From: Actinomycetota bacterium
GTDB lineage: Bacteria; Actinomycetota; Thermoleophilia; Miltoncostaeales; Miltoncostaeaceae
Direction: 5' to 3'
Assembly (NCBI GenBank): GCA_016870155.1
Contig: VGCE01000001.1
Span: forward strand, 391,218-455,217
Length of the DNA stretch: 64,000 nt
In this document: positions 9,678 to 19,795 of the stretch, in pieces
How the letters are laid out: every line of letters begins with the position of its first letter
Numbering within the stretch: the first letter of the stretch is position 1
The notes under the pieces: generated by a model
Database searches by the model: none
What the model saw: the letters and a program-made list of their open reading frames with translations, nothing else
Told to the model about the DNA's origin: nothing
Program-made: the position numbers and the translations under genes

Positions 9678-10326
9678 CGTCCCTCCCGGGGTGCTCCTCG
9701 GGATGCGTGGCCAGGTTGGCCTGCGCCGACTCCACCAGCACCCGGGCCTCCTCGAGCGTGGACGCCTCGAGCAGCATGCGAGCCAGGCTGCGGGCGTCGC
9801 GCGCGGCCAGGTGGTCCACGGCGCCCTGTTCGATCCAGAACGGCGCCGAGTCGGGGTCCTGGCGCAGCAACTCGACCGCCTGGTGGCCGCAGTCGAGCGT
9901 GTAGGTGGCGATTGCCCAGCGGGTGGACGCCGGGGCGTCCATGGGATTCCACGGCACCAGGGGGGTCGACTTCACGCCCCCCGGCTCCACCACCACCGAC
10001 GACAGGTCGATGTCGCGCCACTCGAGGTCGACTGGCACGCGCAGGTCGAACAGCAGGGCCTCGGCATCCTCGGCGCGGCGCTCATTGCTGGCGATCACCG
10101 CCGCCACCCAGTGCGCCTCGGCGAACGTGAGGCCCGAGAACACGTCGGTCTCCTCCGACACGGGGTCGAACACCGAGTCGGGGTCCAGGCTCACGCCCAC
10201 CGCGTACTCCTCGGGCCCGTAGGCGCCCGATTCCACGCGCGCGAGCACGCGTACGGCGGCCGTGCCGTCGTCGCCCAGCGGCCTGCGCCACACCTCGAGG
10301 ATCTCGAACCGCGGGTCCTCGCTCAC
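9661..10326 (-). CDS. uncharacterised protein between hrcA and dnaJ
   Basis: A 221-residue soluble-looking protein that I do not recognise. It starts at GTG (overlapping the hrcA stop as GTGA) and its last 17 bases overlap the dnaJ start, so it is locked into the heat-shock cluster. It has no signal peptide or membrane segment. The first half is acidic and beta-rich (EILEVWRRPLGDD). The second half is helical with many Ala and Glu residues (ARSLARMLLEASTLEEARVL) and ends in a short charged tail (HPGRDDADHT). Coupling suggests a role with DnaJ or HrcA, but nothing in the sequence shows one. Confidence 0.8.
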   Translation of the reverse strand: MSEDPRFEILEVWRRPLGDDGTAAVRVLARVESGAYGPEEYAVGVSLDPDSVFDPVSEETDVFSGLTFAEAHWVAAVIASNERRAEDAEALLFDLRVPVDLEWRDIDLSSVVVEPGGVKSTPLVPWNPMDAPASTRWAIATYTLDCGHQAVELLRQDPDSAPFWIEQGAVDHLAARDARSLARMLLEASTLEEARVLVESAQANLATHPEEHPGRDDADHT

Positions 10327-11375
10327 CCGTACACGTCCTCCACGTACGCCGACAGCGCCCGGGACGCCTCGCGCACGGTGGCGATGGCCAGCGCGTAGTC
10401 CATGCGCACCGGCCCGATGAGCGACACCGCCCCGAGGTTGCCCCGCGGGGGACCGTACCCGGCCGCGACGATCGACACCCCCGAGAGATCGGTGGGCAGC
10501 TCCGACCCGATGCGCAGGTAGGTGCGCGACCCGTCGAGCGCGCCGCGCAGCACCGCCAGCAGCGCGTAGCGCTCCTCGAGCGCGCGCATGAGGCCATCGA
10601 TCTCCGTGATCTCCCCGCGGCGGGCGTCGGTGAGCACGCGGGCCTGGCCCGACATGTACATCGCGCGGTCTTCCTGCATATCGGTGAGCGCGGGCATGAT
10701 GGCCTCGAGGAACGCCCGCTCGGTGGGCCCCAGCGAGGGGTCGGCCAGGCGCGACGCCAGGCTGCGAGAGCCCACGGCCCGCCCCTGCACGCGCTCGTTG
10801 AGGAACGCCGCGGCCCAGTCGGCCACGCCGGGATCCACCGGGCGGTCGAAGGCGAACAGGCGCTTGGTCACATCCCCCGTGGAGGTGATGACCACCACCG
10901 TCACGATCTGCGGTTGCAGCAGCAAGACCTCCACGTGGCGCACGGTGGCCGACGCCACGGGCGGACCGGTGACCACGCCCAGCAGGTCGGTGACCTCCGA
11001 TATGGCGTCGGCCAGGCGGCGCAGCGTCTGGTCCACCTCCACGTGTGCCACGTCGGCGCCGAGCGTGCGCTGCAGGTCGGTGCCGGTGGACGGCAGTGGC
11101 TCGCGCGGCAGCAGCTCGTCCACGTAGTAGCGGTACCCCGCCTCTGTGGGCACCCGGCCGGCCGAGGTGTGCGGGTGATCGAGGTAGCCCATCTCCTCGA
11201 GCCGGTGGAGCTCGTTGCGGATGGTCGACGACGCCCAGTCGAGCCCGCCGCTGCCCGCGATGTGCTTGCTGCCCACGGGCTGGCCGCTCTCGATGTGACT
11301 GCGCACCACCGCCCGCAGGATGTCCTCCTGCCGCGCGGTGAGCGGTGCGGTGGTGTCGGCGTCGGCGGTGCTCAT
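10323..11375 (-). CDS. hrcA: heat-inducible transcription repressor HrcA
   Basis: Represses class-I heat-shock genes by binding CIRCE operators. The 350-residue protein has an N-terminal winged helix (TARQEDILRAVVRSHIESG), followed by SSTIRNELHRLEEMGYL and the signature HPHTSAGRVPTEAGYRYYVD, and ends with a GAF-like region. The ATG at 11375 overlaps the hemW stop as ATGA, although the frame is open further upstream. I see no CIRCE inverted repeat near the gene, as expected since it has no leader of its own; its targets are probably elsewhere. Confidence 0.94.
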   Translation of the reverse strand: MSTADADTTAPLTARQEDILRAVVRSHIESGQPVGSKHIAGSGGLDWASSTIRNELHRLEEMGYLDHPHTSAGRVPTEAGYRYYVDELLPREPLPSTGTDLQRTLGADVAHVEVDQTLRRLADAISEVTDLLGVVTGPPVASATVRHVEVLLLQPQIVTVVVITSTGDVTKRLFAFDRPVDPGVADWAAAFLNERVQGRAVGSRSLASRLADPSLGPTERAFLEAIMPALTDMQEDRAMYMSGQARVLTDARRGEITEIDGLMRALEERYALLAVLRGALDGSRTYLRIGSELPTDLSGVSIVAAGYGPPRGNLGAVSLIGPVRMDYALAIATVREASRALSAYVEDVYG

Positions 11376-12487
11376 GCGAAGTCCATGATCTGCTGCACCA
11401 CGACATTCTGAAGCAGTCGGCCACGGCGCGTGAGCACCACGGTGCCATCGCGGCGTTCGAGCAGCCCGCGGGCCTGCAGCGCGCCCAGCGCATCGGGGTT
11501 GTCCGGCGGCCCGGCCCACGCGATGTCGAGCGGCTCGTCCAGCCGCGTGCCCAGCATCCAGCGCTCGCGTCGGCGGGTGTCAGCGTCCACGACCTCGCGG
11601 GTGCGCGGGGGCTCCGCGCCCTCGTCCAGCGCCGCGATGTAGCGGTCCAGGCCCGGTGCGTTTCGGCGGCGCTCTCCCCCGACGGTGCTCACCGCGCCCA
11701 CGCCTATGCCCAGGTAGTCGCGGGCGTGCCAGTAGGCGAGGCTGTGCCGGCACTCGGCACCGGGGCGCGCGAAGTTGGCCAGCTCATACCACCGGTAGCC
11801 GGCCGCCTCGAGCCCCTCCACGGCCTGCTCGTACAGGTCGGCGGCAAGGTCGTCATCGGGCGGCGCATGGGGCCCGCGCGCGATGGCGCTGCCCTCCTTG
11901 AACTCCAGCTCGTACCACGACACATGATCCGGGCCCTGGGATGTGACCCAGTCGAGGTCGGCGGCCAGGTCGCCGGACGACTGCCCGGGCACCGCCAGCA
12001 TGAGGTCCATGGACAACCGGGCGATTCCCGCGTCGCGCACGGCCCTCGCGGCGCGCTCGGCATCGCCCGGCCGCGCACGGCGGTCGAGCACCTCGAGCAG
12101 GTGCGGTCGCGACGACTGCGCGCCCAGCGACACGCGGGTCACCCCGGCATCGACCAGCGCATGCGCCTGGCGGTCGTCCAGGGTCTCGGGGTTGGCCTCC
12201 ACGGTCACCTCGGCGCCCGGGGCCAGCATGGGCCGCATCTCCCCCAGCAGCACGGCCAGCCGGTCGGCGCCCATCAGCGTGGGCGTGCCGCCGCCCAGGT
12301 ACACCGTGTGCAGCGGCCCGAGCACATCGCGCTCGCGCGCCAGCTCGGCCAGCACCGCCCGCAGGTAGGCCTCGCGGGCGTCATCGCGGCCCACCTCCAC
12401 CACGAACGCGCAGTACCCGCACCGCGAGGCGCAGAAGGGCAGGTGCACGTACAGGTGCGCGACCCCCGCGGGATCGCCGCCGGTCAC
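11372..12487 (-). CDS. hemW: radical SAM heme chaperone HemW
   Basis: Radical SAM protein of the HemW group, which binds heme and was long annotated as oxygen-independent coproporphyrinogen oxidase. The 371-residue protein opens with [18 protein letters not shown], whose CxxxCxxC cysteines bind the 4Fe-4S cluster. [10 protein letters not shown] and VEANPETL follow. Length and motifs fit HemW rather than HemN. The GTG at 12487 overlaps the lepA stop as GTGA. The lepA-hemW-hrcA-dnaJ order is a frequent bacterial arrangement. Confidence 0.92.
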   Translation of the reverse strand: MTGGDPAGVAHLYVHLPFCASRCGYCAFVVEVGRDDAREAYLRAVLAELARERDVLGPLHTVYLGGGTPTLMGADRLAVLLGEMRPMLAPGAEVTVEANPETLDDRQAHALVDAGVTRVSLGAQSSRPHLLEVLDRRARPGDAERAARAVRDAGIARLSMDLMLAVPGQSSGDLAADLDWVTSQGPDHVSWYELEFKEGSAIARGPHAPPDDDLAADLYEQAVEGLEAAGYRWYELANFARPGAECRHSLAYWHARDYLGIGVGAVSTVGGERRRNAPGLDRYIAALDEGAEPPRTREVVDADTRRRERWMLGTRLDEPLDIAWAGPPDNPDALGALQARGLLERRDGTVVLTRRGRLLQNVVVQQIMDFA

Positions 12488-14292
12488 TGCCCCGATGCCC
12501 CATCCAGCTGCAGCACGGCCAGGAAGGCCTCCTGCGGCACCTCGACGCTGCCGACGTGCTTCATGCGCTTCTTGCCCTCCTTCTGCTTCTCGAGCAGCTT
12601 GCGCTTGCGGCTGATGTCGCCGCCGTAGCACTTGGCCAGCACGTCCTTGCGCTTCGCCTTCACGGTCTCGCGGGCGATGATCTTGCCGCCGATCGCCGCC
12701 TGCACCGGCACCTCGAACATCTGCCGCGGGATGGTCTCCTTGAGCCTCTCCACCAGCCCCTTGCCGCGGGCGTAGGCGCTGTCGCGGTGCACGATCATCG
12801 AGAGGGCGTCCACGGGCTCGCCGGCCAGCAGGATGTCCAACTTCACGAGCGGGCTCTGGCGGTAGCCGATGGGGTCGTAGTCGAGCGACGCGTACCCGCG
12901 CGTGCGCGACTTCAGCTGGTCGTAGAAGTCGAGCACGATCTCGGCCAGCGGCATGTCGTACACCACCTGCTGGCGGTTCTCGATGGGAGTCATGGTCACG
13001 AAGTTCCCCCGCCGCTCCTGGCACAGGCCCATCACCGCTCCCACGAAGTCCTGCGGCACCAGCATGGTGCAGCGCACGTAGGGCTCCTCGATCTGCTCGA
13101 TGTGGTTGGGGCTCGGCAGGTCGACCGGCGAGCGCACCTCGAGCAACTGGCCCGAGGTGGTGGTGACCTCGTACTCCACGTTGGGCGTGGTGGTGATGAG
13201 GTCGAGGTCGTACTCGCGCTCGAGACGCTCACGGATGATGTCCATGTGCAGCAGTCCGAGGAACCCGCAGCGGAACCCGAAGCCCAGCGCCTGGGAGGTC
13301 TCAGGCTCCCACGCCAGCGAGGCGTCGTTGAGCGAGAGCTTCTCGAGGGCGTCGCGAAGGCCGGGGTAGTCGTCGGCGTCGACGGGGAACAGCCCGCAGA
13401 ACACCATGGGCTTCGCCTCGCGGTAGCCCGGCAGCGCCTCTGAGGCGGCCGATGCCGCGAGCGTGAGGGTGTCGCCCACGCGCAGGTCAACGAGGCTCTT
13501 CAGGCCCGTGACGATGTACCCGCTCTCCCCCGCCGACAGGTGGCCCACGGGGCTCATCGCGGGCGACATCACGCCCACCTCCTCGGCCGCGAAGCCCGCG
13601 CCGGTGGCCATGGCGCGCACCTGCTGGCCGGCCTTGAGCTCGCCGTCCATCACGCGCACGAACGCCACCACGCCGCGGTACTGGTCGTATACCGAGTCGA
13701 ATACCAGGGCGCGAAGCGGCGCGGCGGGGGCGCCGGCTGGCGGGGGCACCCGGGTGACGATGGCCTCGAGCACCTCCCTCACGCCCTGGCCGGTCTTGGC
13801 CGAGATGCGCAGCACGTGCTCCGGGTCGTCACCGATGAGGTCGGCCAGCGCCCGGGCGTGCAGCGCGGGGTCGGCGGCAGGGAGATCGATCTTGTTGAGC
13901 ACCGGCACCAGTTCGAGGTCGCCCTCGATGGCCATGTAGGCGTTGGCCAGTGTCTGGGCCTCGATGCCCTGGCTGGCGTCCACCACCAGCAGGGCGCCCT
14001 CGCACGCGGCCAGGCTGCGCGAAACCTCGTACGAGAAGTCCACGTGGCCGGGCGTGTCGATGAGGTTCAGCTGGTAGGTCTCGCCGTCGTCCGCCGTGTA
14101 GAGCACCCGCACGGCCTGAGCCTTGATGGTGATGCCGCGCTCGCGCTCGAGGTCCATGGAGTCGAGCACCTGCTCGCGCATCTCGCGGTCGCTGATGGCG
14201 CCCGTGAGCTGCAGGATGCGATCCGCCAGCGTCGACTTGCCGTGGTCGATGTGGGCGATGATCGAGAAGTTGCGGATGTGCGACTGGTCCAC
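12484..14292 (-). CDS. lepA: elongation factor 4 (LepA)
   Basis: Ribosome-bound GTPase that can back-translocate stalled ribosomes. The 602-residue protein has the full family length. G motifs are [10 protein letters not shown] (residues 13-22), [16 protein letters not shown] and [10 protein letters not shown]. The C-terminal LepA-specific domain is present with [18 protein letters not shown]. It starts at GTG 10 bases downstream of the murJ stop and is coupled to hemW. Confidence 0.96.
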   Translation of the reverse strand: MDQSHIRNFSIIAHIDHGKSTLADRILQLTGAISDREMREQVLDSMDLERERGITIKAQAVRVLYTADDGETYQLNLIDTPGHVDFSYEVSRSLAACEGALLVVDASQGIEAQTLANAYMAIEGDLELVPVLNKIDLPAADPALHARALADLIGDDPEHVLRISAKTGQGVREVLEAIVTRVPPPAGAPAAPLRALVFDSVYDQYRGVVAFVRVMDGELKAGQQVRAMATGAGFAAEEVGVMSPAMSPVGHLSAGESGYIVTGLKSLVDLRVGDTLTLAASAASEALPGYREAKPMVFCGLFPVDADDYPGLRDALEKLSLNDASLAWEPETSQALGFGFRCGFLGLLHMDIIRERLEREYDLDLITTTPNVEYEVTTTSGQLLEVRSPVDLPSPNHIEQIEEPYVRCTMLVPQDFVGAVMGLCQERRGNFVTMTPIENRQQVVYDMPLAEIVLDFYDQLKSRTRGYASLDYDPIGYRQSPLVKLDILLAGEPVDALSMIVHRDSAYARGKGLVERLKETIPRQMFEVPVQAAIGGKIIARETVKAKRKDVLAKCYGGDISRKRKLLEKQKEGKKRMKHVGSVEVPQEAFLAVLQLDGASGQ

Positions 14293-14302
14293 GGGGGCGA
14301 CC

Positions 14303-15895
14303 CTATCGCAGTCCGCGACGGCGGCTGAGCATCCTCAGTATCGCCGTCATCTCGGGCATGTTCATGGCGCGGGCGGCCGCGAGGATGGCGAACAGCGTGG
14401 CGGCCGCGGCCATCCCCACCGACACCAGCTGGGCGAGCAGCGACGTGCCGAAGGCGTCATCGAGCACGCGCCACACCAGCCAGCCGAGGAGGCCCGCCAC
14501 GATGGCGGCGACCAGTGCCTGCACGAACCCCTGGGCGATGAACCGGCCGTCGAGGTTGCCGGTGCGCGTGCTCAGGTAGTAGGCGAGCGCCAGGAAGGTG
14601 ACCAGGCTGGTGATCGACGTCGAGAGCGGGATTCCGCCGACCCCCAGCGGGATGTACAGGATCGCGTTCAGCGCGGCGTTCACCAGCACGCCGACGCCGG
14701 CCACGGTGGTGGGCAGCCACGGCTGCTGCATGCTGAAGAACGCGCGGATGAGCAGAAGGCTCGCGCCGTTGAACACCAGGCCGATGGTGAAGAAGAACAG
14801 CGCCTCGGACGTGATGAGCGTGGAATACACGTCGAACGCGCCGCGCTGGTACACCAACCGCACCACCGGCTCCGACAGCACCATGAGGAACGCCGAGGCG
14901 GGCAGCAGCAGGAAGAAGATCTGCCGCAGGCCCGACGCCACGGCGTCGCGCAGCCCGAGGTAGTCGCGATTGGCCGCCATGCGCGAGATGGTGGGGAACA
15001 GCACCGTGGAGATCGCCACGCTGAACACCCCCTGCGGCAGGATGTACAAGCGGAAGGCGGCGTCGATCGCACGGGGGGCCTGGTCGCTCACCAGCGTGGC
15101 GAAGATGCCGTCCACCACCGCGTTGATGTTGATGAGCCCCAGCCCGACGGTGACCGGCAGCATGAGCACCAGCACGCGCCGCACCAGGCGGCTGCCGAGC
15201 CCCAGCGAGATCGGGAAGGGCCCGAGGCCCTTGAGCTTGGGCAGCAGGTAGAGGAGCTGCGCAAGGGTGCCGGCGAGGATTCCCAGCGCGTAGATCCAGA
15301 TGCGGTTGTCCTCGGGGGCGAACGGCGCGAACACGCCCAGCGCCACGATGATCACCGCGTTCCACAGCACCGGCACGAACGCCGTGGGCGTGAACCGTCC
15401 CTCGGCCTGCAGCACCCCGGCCACGATTCCCGTGAGCCCGAGCAGTGGCACGATGGGGAACATCAGCTGCGCGAGCCACACCACCTGGTCCTGCAGCTGC
15501 TGGTCGAGCCCGGGGGCGAACAGCGGCATGAGCCACGGCGCGCTGATGATGGCCACCACCGTGATGGCACCGAGGCCCAGCGTGATGACGCTCGCAAGCG
15601 CGCCGACCAGGCGCCTCGCCTCGCGGTCGCGATCTTGCTCCTGCAACTGGGTGTAGATGGGCACCATCGCCGCCGAGATGGCCGAGTCGGCCACCAGGCT
15701 GCGGAGCAGGTTGGGCACCTGGAACGCGATGACGAACGCGTTGATGGCCCCGACGGTGCCGAACAGGGCGGCGGCGAGGATCTCGCGCACCAGCCCGGCG
15801 ACGCGGCTCACCGCCGTCCAGAACGAGAAAAGCGCCGTCGACCGCCCGAGCCCGCCGGTTCCCCGGCGGCGCTGAGCAGTGCCTGTGTCCGTCAC
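14303..15895 (-). CDS. murJ: lipid II flippase MurJ
   Basis: Integral membrane protein of the MOP superfamily that moves lipid II across the membrane for peptidoglycan synthesis. The 530-residue protein has about 14 hydrophobic segments and conserved stretches such as [17 protein letters not shown] near the N terminus and the positively charged NLLRSLVAD loop. It lies divergent from rpsT with a 71-base gap that must hold both promoters. A recessed genomic arrangement with rpsT and holA is common in actinobacteria. Confidence 0.93.
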   Translation of the reverse strand: MTDTGTAQRRRGTGGLGRSTALFSFWTAVSRVAGLVREILAAALFGTVGAINAFVIAFQVPNLLRSLVADSAISAAMVPIYTQLQEQDRDREARRLVGALASVITLGLGAITVVAIISAPWLMPLFAPGLDQQLQDQVVWLAQLMFPIVPLLGLTGIVAGVLQAEGRFTPTAFVPVLWNAVIIVALGVFAPFAPEDNRIWIYALGILAGTLAQLLYLLPKLKGLGPFPISLGLGSRLVRRVLVLMLPVTVGLGLININAVVDGIFATLVSDQAPRAIDAAFRLYILPQGVFSVAISTVLFPTISRMAANRDYLGLRDAVASGLRQIFFLLLPASAFLMVLSEPVVRLVYQRGAFDVYSTLITSEALFFFTIGLVFNGASLLLIRAFFSMQQPWLPTTVAGVGVLVNAALNAILYIPLGVGGIPLSTSITSLVTFLALAYYLSTRTGNLDGRFIAQGFVQALVAAIVAGLLGWLVWRVLDDAFGTSLLAQLVSVGMAAAATLFAILAAARAMNMPEMTAILRMLSRRRGLR

Positions 15896-15921
15896 GCTCG
15901 CGGCGTCGCCCCGGTCATCCG

Positions 15922-15931
15922 TTGCTACGAT
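15922..15931 (+). promoter_or_regulatory. possible extended -10 promoter for rpsT
   Basis: The bases TTGCTACGAT contain a TG-extended -10 (TGC then TACGAT), placed 36 bases before the rpsT GTG start. I see no convincing -35 hexamer 16-18 bases upstream, which fits an extended -10 type promoter. It lies in the only gap between divergent murJ and rpsT. Weak evidence, by eye only. Confidence 0.35.
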
Positions 15932-15966
15932 ACCCGGCCGACCTACCGCAAAACGGAGATTTCCGC

Positions 15967-16230
15967 GTGGCCAACATCAAGCAGCAGAAGAAGCGCAACC
16001 GTCGTTCCCTCAAGCAAAGGGACACCAACATCCGCTACCGCTCCACCGTGCGCAGCGGCATGAAGCGCCTCTCCACTGCCGCCGAGTCGGGTGAGGCCAT
16101 CACCCCCGAGCAGGCCGCCGAGATGATGAAGACCATCGACCGCGCGGCAGCCCGCGGTGCGATGCACAAGAACACCGCTGCCCGTCGCAAGGCCCGCGTG
16201 GCGCGCCTCGCGGCGAAGTCCGCCGCCTAG
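15967..16230 (+). CDS. rpsT: 30S ribosomal protein S20
   Basis: Primary 16S rRNA-binding protein of the small subunit. The 87-residue product begins VANIKQQKKRN and is very basic and helical, as S20 is. I chose the GTG at 15967 because GGAG lies 8 bases upstream at 15955-15958; the open frame extends further upstream but not as S20-like sequence. It is the only plus-strand gene in the first 23 kb and ends in front of a long palindrome that probably terminates it. Confidence 0.95.
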   Translation: MANIKQQKKRNRRSLKQRDTNIRYRSTVRSGMKRLSTAAESGEAITPEQAAEMMKTIDRAAARGAMHKNTAARRKARVARLAAKSAA

Positions 16231-16260
16231 GAGCGACACCAGCGCCGGTCCACGCGCCTG

Positions 16261-16331
16261 ACCCCGGTGTCAGGCACTTAACCGTGCGTCACGCACGGCG
16301 CGCGGGCCGGTTAAGTGCCTGACACCGGGGT
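16261..16331. repeat. long intergenic palindrome, copy 1 (bidirectional terminator-like)
   Basis: Two perfect 24-base arms, 16261-16284 and 16308-16331, enclose a second hairpin (CCGTGCG/CGCACGG at 16282-16298). The arm contains GGTGTCAGGCACTTAA. It sits between the convergent rpsT and holA genes and its last base is the first base of the holA stop codon. The same 24-base arm recurs at 50014-50071. There is no T run after it. It could act as a two-way terminator, a repeat element, or both. Confidence 0.85.
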
Positions 16332-17356
16332 TAGGTGCCTCGGCATGCTCCGATCAGGTCGCGCACTCCGAGTTCGAGCACCATGCGCTCGCCGTCGCCG
16401 CGCGAGGTGCCGAGATCGGTGAGCGCCGACACGCGCAAGTCGAGTTCGAGATCGGCCAGGCGCGCCACGCACCACTCGCCGGCGCCCGGGGCCACCTGCC
16501 GGGCCTGCTCCACTGCCTTCTGCGCCGGGTAGCCCTTGAGCCCGGTGATGCGCTCCACGTCGTCCTGCGTGGCGCCGGGGGCCTGGGCCACCGCGATGCC
16601 CCGGAAGTGGCGGGCCAGCGTGCGCTGGATCACCACCGGGTCGGTGGTGTCGCTGCCCCCCGCGAGGTCAGCGAGCAGGTCCTGCGCCGCGCGTGAGTCG
16701 CCCGATACGATGAGGTCGCCCAGCAGGTAGGCCTTCGCCTCGGGGTCCACCACCACGAGGGCCTCCACGTGTTCCTTTTGCACCGGGGCGTCCCCGGCCG
16801 CCACGGCGAGCTTGGCTGCCTCGTTGGCCAGGTGCCCGGCATCGCTTCCCGCGCGCCCGGCGCGCCGCGCCACCTCGTCGGCGAGTGGACCGCTGATGGT
16901 GCTGCCGCGCCTCTTCACCTCGCCCTGGATGAAGTCGCGGAACCACTTGGCCCGCGCCTTCTCGTTGCCGCGCTTGTCGGGCGGGGGGCCGTAGGCCAGC
17001 ACCTGGCCGGCGGTCTCCACGGCCTTGAGCATGCGTGGCGTGGGGGTGCCGTCGGCCACCAGCGCCAGGCACGTGGAGGGAACCGGATCGTCGAGGTACT
17101 CGATGAGCGGCTCCAGGTCGGCGGCCTTCCACTCGTCGGCCCGGCGCACCAGCACCAGCCGCGTGCCGCCGAACGACATCGCCTCGCACGCGGCCCGCAC
17201 CTCGGTGGCCGGCACCTCGGATGCCTCGAACCTCTCGGCAGGCATCCCGCCCTCGGCCTCCACGCGCGCTACCAGCCGTTGCGCCGCGAGGTCCACCTTG
17301 GCGCGGTCCTCGCCGTGGATCCAGTAGACGGGCTTGAGCGGCTCCTTCGTGGACAC
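16331..17356 (-). CDS. holA: DNA polymerase III delta subunit
   Basis: Clamp-loader subunit that opens the beta sliding clamp. The 341-residue protein has the HolA layout: N-terminal PVYWIHGEDRAKVD, then FEASEVPATEVRAACEAMSFGG and LVLVRRADEWK, and an alpha-helical C-terminal collar region. It has no functional Walker A, which is normal for delta. GTG start. Position downstream of comEA-comEC and opposite rpsT is the usual holA context. Confidence 0.92.
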   Translation of the reverse strand: MSTKEPLKPVYWIHGEDRAKVDLAAQRLVARVEAEGGMPAERFEASEVPATEVRAACEAMSFGGTRLVLVRRADEWKAADLEPLIEYLDDPVPSTCLALVADGTPTPRMLKAVETAGQVLAYGPPPDKRGNEKARAKWFRDFIQGEVKRRGSTISGPLADEVARRAGRAGSDAGHLANEAAKLAVAAGDAPVQKEHVEALVVVDPEAKAYLLGDLIVSGDSRAAQDLLADLAGGSDTTDPVVIQRTLARHFRGIAVAQAPGATQDDVERITGLKGYPAQKAVEQARQVAPGAGEWCVARLADLELDLRVSALTDLGTSRGDGERMVLELGVRDLIGACRGT

Positions 17357-17365
17357 GCACCAAGG

Positions 17366-19795
17366 CTACCCCGGGGCCACGATGATGCTGCTGCTGCCCG
17401 CGCGCACATCGATGTCGCCGTCACGGTCCGTGCGCAGCACCCGCGCGCCGGCCTGGCCCAGCGCCTGCAGGGTGGCGGCCCGCGGATGCCCGTAGCTGTT
17501 GCCCTCCCCCGCAGATACGAGCGCCACCGCGGGGCGCAGGCGATCCAGCACTCCCGGCAGGCCAGGATCATCCGACCCATGGTGGGGCACCTGCAGCACG
17601 TCGACGGGCGCCAGTGGCAACCCGGCCAGCGACGGACTCTCGGCATCGCCCGGGAGGAGCGCGGTGATGCCATCCGCCCGGGCGCGCAGCACCAGGCACC
17701 GCTCGTTGGCGTCCGCGGATGGCGGCACGCGGTCGCCCGGGCCGATCACCGTCACGTCCCATCCACCGGCCTGGACGGCCACCCCTGCCCCTGCCCACTC
17801 CACAGGCACGCCGGCGTCCCCCGCCCGGCGCGCCAACTGCCGCACGAGCGGGGCGGATGCATCGCCGGCCGGCAGCACCAGGCGCCCCACCCGGCCGCGG
17901 TCGATGAGGTCGAGGCCTCCCCCCGCGTGGTCATCGGCGCCGTGGCTCACCACCAGCGCGCCGATGCCGGCAGCGCCCATGCGGTCGAGCGCGGCCACCA
18001 CCGGGGCGGGCTCGCCCGGCGGGCCGGCATCAACCAGTACATCCACCACGCCTCCCGACCGCAACGCCACGGCCGACCCCTGCCCCACATCGAGCATGCG
18101 CACGGCCGGCCCGGCGGGAAGGACGGGGTGCCCGCAGCCCGGGAGCATGGGCGCGAGGAGCCAGAGTGCTGCCACCACCAGCACCGAGGCAACCGCCGCG
18201 CGCGCACCGAAGCGCACGGCCCCCTGCCCAGGCGCGGGCGATCCTCGAGGCGCAGCGGCGGCTAGTGACGGCGCGGCGGACGGATCACGCGGGCGTCCGG
18301 TGCCACGGGGTGCGGAGGGCACCCTCCTCAGCCACCACCAGGCCAGGGGCGGCGCGGCGGCGAGCAACGCCAGCGGCAAGGCTCCCCACGGCGGCACCTG
18401 CTGCACGGCGCCCGGGATGGCCGCCGCCAGGCGGGCCACCCAGAGGATGATCGATGCCCCGAGGGCCGCGACCCACGCCAGCAGAACGCCCAGCGGGTGC
18501 CACAGGGCATTGCCCGCCACGCCCAGCATGGCCGCCGCCACCACGGGCCCCGCCACGGGCACGGCGACCAAGTTGGCGATGAGGCCGACGAGCGAGATGC
18601 TGCCGAAGCCCAGCGCCAGCACGGGTGCCGTGGCCAGCCCGGCCCCGGCGGACTGCCCCACCAGGTCGGCGGCGCGACCGGGCATCACGCCCCGCAGCCA
18701 CTCCCCCACCGGTGGCGCGATGGCGAAGAGCCCCGCCACGGCGGCGAACGACAGCTGCAGCCCGGGGTCGCCGATGGCCAGTGGATCGAGCGCCAGCATC
18801 GCGGCCAGCGCCACGAGCAGCGCGTTCCAGGGCGCCCTGCGCCCGCCGCGCAGGTCGGCGACCACCCCGATGGCCCCCATCAAGCCCGCGCGCAGCACCG
18901 ACGCCCCGCCGTCGCAGGCCAGGCAGTACGCCAGCATCGCGGCACCGGCCATCAGCACCCGCCGCACGCGGGCGATGCCGAGGGCACCGAGGGCGGCCAC
19001 CACCCCGATGCCGATCACCGCGACGTTCTGCCCGCTCACCGCAAGCAGATGCCACAGGCCGGCGTCGCGCATGCTGGCTGACGCGCCGTCCGTGAGCCCA
19101 TCGCCGCCGCCCAGCGCCATCCCGCGCACCATGGCCTCGCGGTCGCCCGTGAGGCCGGCGGACACGTTGCGCTGGGCCCAGCGCCGGAGCGCATCGCGCG
19201 CACCAGCCGGACCGCCACGCCAGCCGGCCGGGCGCCACGCGTCGGCGCGAAGGCGTGCAGACACTCCCTGGCGGCGAAGCCACCCCACCCACCAACCGGG
19301 CGATCCGGCGCGCGACGCCGGGGACACCGACCCCGCCACGCGCACCACCTGGCCGACCTGAGGGGGCGTCACGCCCTCTGGGAGCTCCAGCAGCAGGCCC
19401 GTGCCCGCGCGCGGCGCGCCCGCCCCGGACATCGCCCCGGCCTCCACGCGCATGCGCGTGCCCCGCGGCGTCGTGCTGGCGAGGGTGGTGACCACGGCCG
19501 GGCCCGCGGCCGGGCCGAACCGATGCACGGGCGCGGGAACGGTGGCCGGCACGCGGACCGATGCCCATGCCGCACCCCCCGCGGCGCAGGCCACGCACAC
19601 GCAGGCGAGCGCAACGGCCGTGACGCCCGCGCGCAGGGCCATCACGCCACCAGCGGCTGCCGCCGCAGCCAGCACTGCCACCAGTGCCATCGGCATGCCC
19701 ACGGGCGCAAGAAGGGTGGCGGGCAGGCCCATGCCACCGGCCACAAGACCCGCCACCAGCGCCGCCGGCACCGCCAGCGGCACGTGCCGCATCAC
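17366..19795 (-). CDS. comEC: ComEC/Rec2 DNA-uptake channel protein
   Basis: Membrane channel for single-stranded DNA uptake in natural transformation. The 809-residue protein has an N-terminal group of hydrophobic helices, an extracellular OB-like region, the competence domain (ALGGGDGLTDG, LAVSGQNVAVIG), more membrane segments, and a C-terminal metallo-beta-lactamase-like domain with SHGADDHAGG and VPHHGSDD. The start is GTG-ATG, with either codon possible. It overlaps comEA by 4 bases. A complete comEA-comEC pair suggests, but does not prove, competence. Confidence 0.92.
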   Translation of the reverse strand: MMRHVPLAVPAALVAGLVAGGMGLPATLLAPVGMPMALVAVLAAAAAAGGVMALRAGVTAVALACVCVACAAGGAAWASVRVPATVPAPVHRFGPAAGPAVVTTLASTTPRGTRMRVEAGAMSGAGAPRAGTGLLLELPEGVTPPQVGQVVRVAGSVSPASRAGSPGWWVGWLRRQGVSARLRADAWRPAGWRGGPAGARDALRRWAQRNVSAGLTGDREAMVRGMALGGGDGLTDGASASMRDAGLWHLLAVSGQNVAVIGIGVVAALGALGIARVRRVLMAGAAMLAYCLACDGGASVLRAGLMGAIGVVADLRGGRRAPWNALLVALAAMLALDPLAIGDPGLQLSFAAVAGLFAIAPPVGEWLRGVMPGRAADLVGQSAGAGLATAPVLALGFGSISLVGLIANLVAVPVAGPVVAAAMLGVAGNALWHPLGVLLAWVAALGASIILWVARLAAAIPGAVQQVPPWGALPLALLAAAPPLAWWWLRRVPSAPRGTGRPRDPSAAPSLAAAAPRGSPAPGQGAVRFGARAAVASVLVVAALWLLAPMLPGCGHPVLPAGPAVRMLDVGQGSAVALRSGGVVDVLVDAGPPGEPAPVVAALDRMGAAGIGALVVSHGADDHAGGGLDLIDRGRVGRLVLPAGDASAPLVRQLARRAGDAGVPVEWAGAGVAVQAGGWDVTVIGPGDRVPPSADANERCLVLRARADGITALLPGDAESPSLAGLPLAPVDVLQVPHHGSDDPGLPGVLDRLRPAVALVSAGEGNSYGHPRAATLQALGQAGARVLRTDRDGDIDVRAGSSSIIVAPG

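Noticed and set aside
8562..11375. A complete dnaK-grpE-dnaJ chaperone operon
   Set aside because: dnaK and grpE are not present; the neighbours are hrcA and an unknown gene.
10327..11400. CIRCE operator near hrcA
   Set aside because: hrcA overlaps hemW and I found no TTAGCACTC/GAGTGCTAA inverted repeat.
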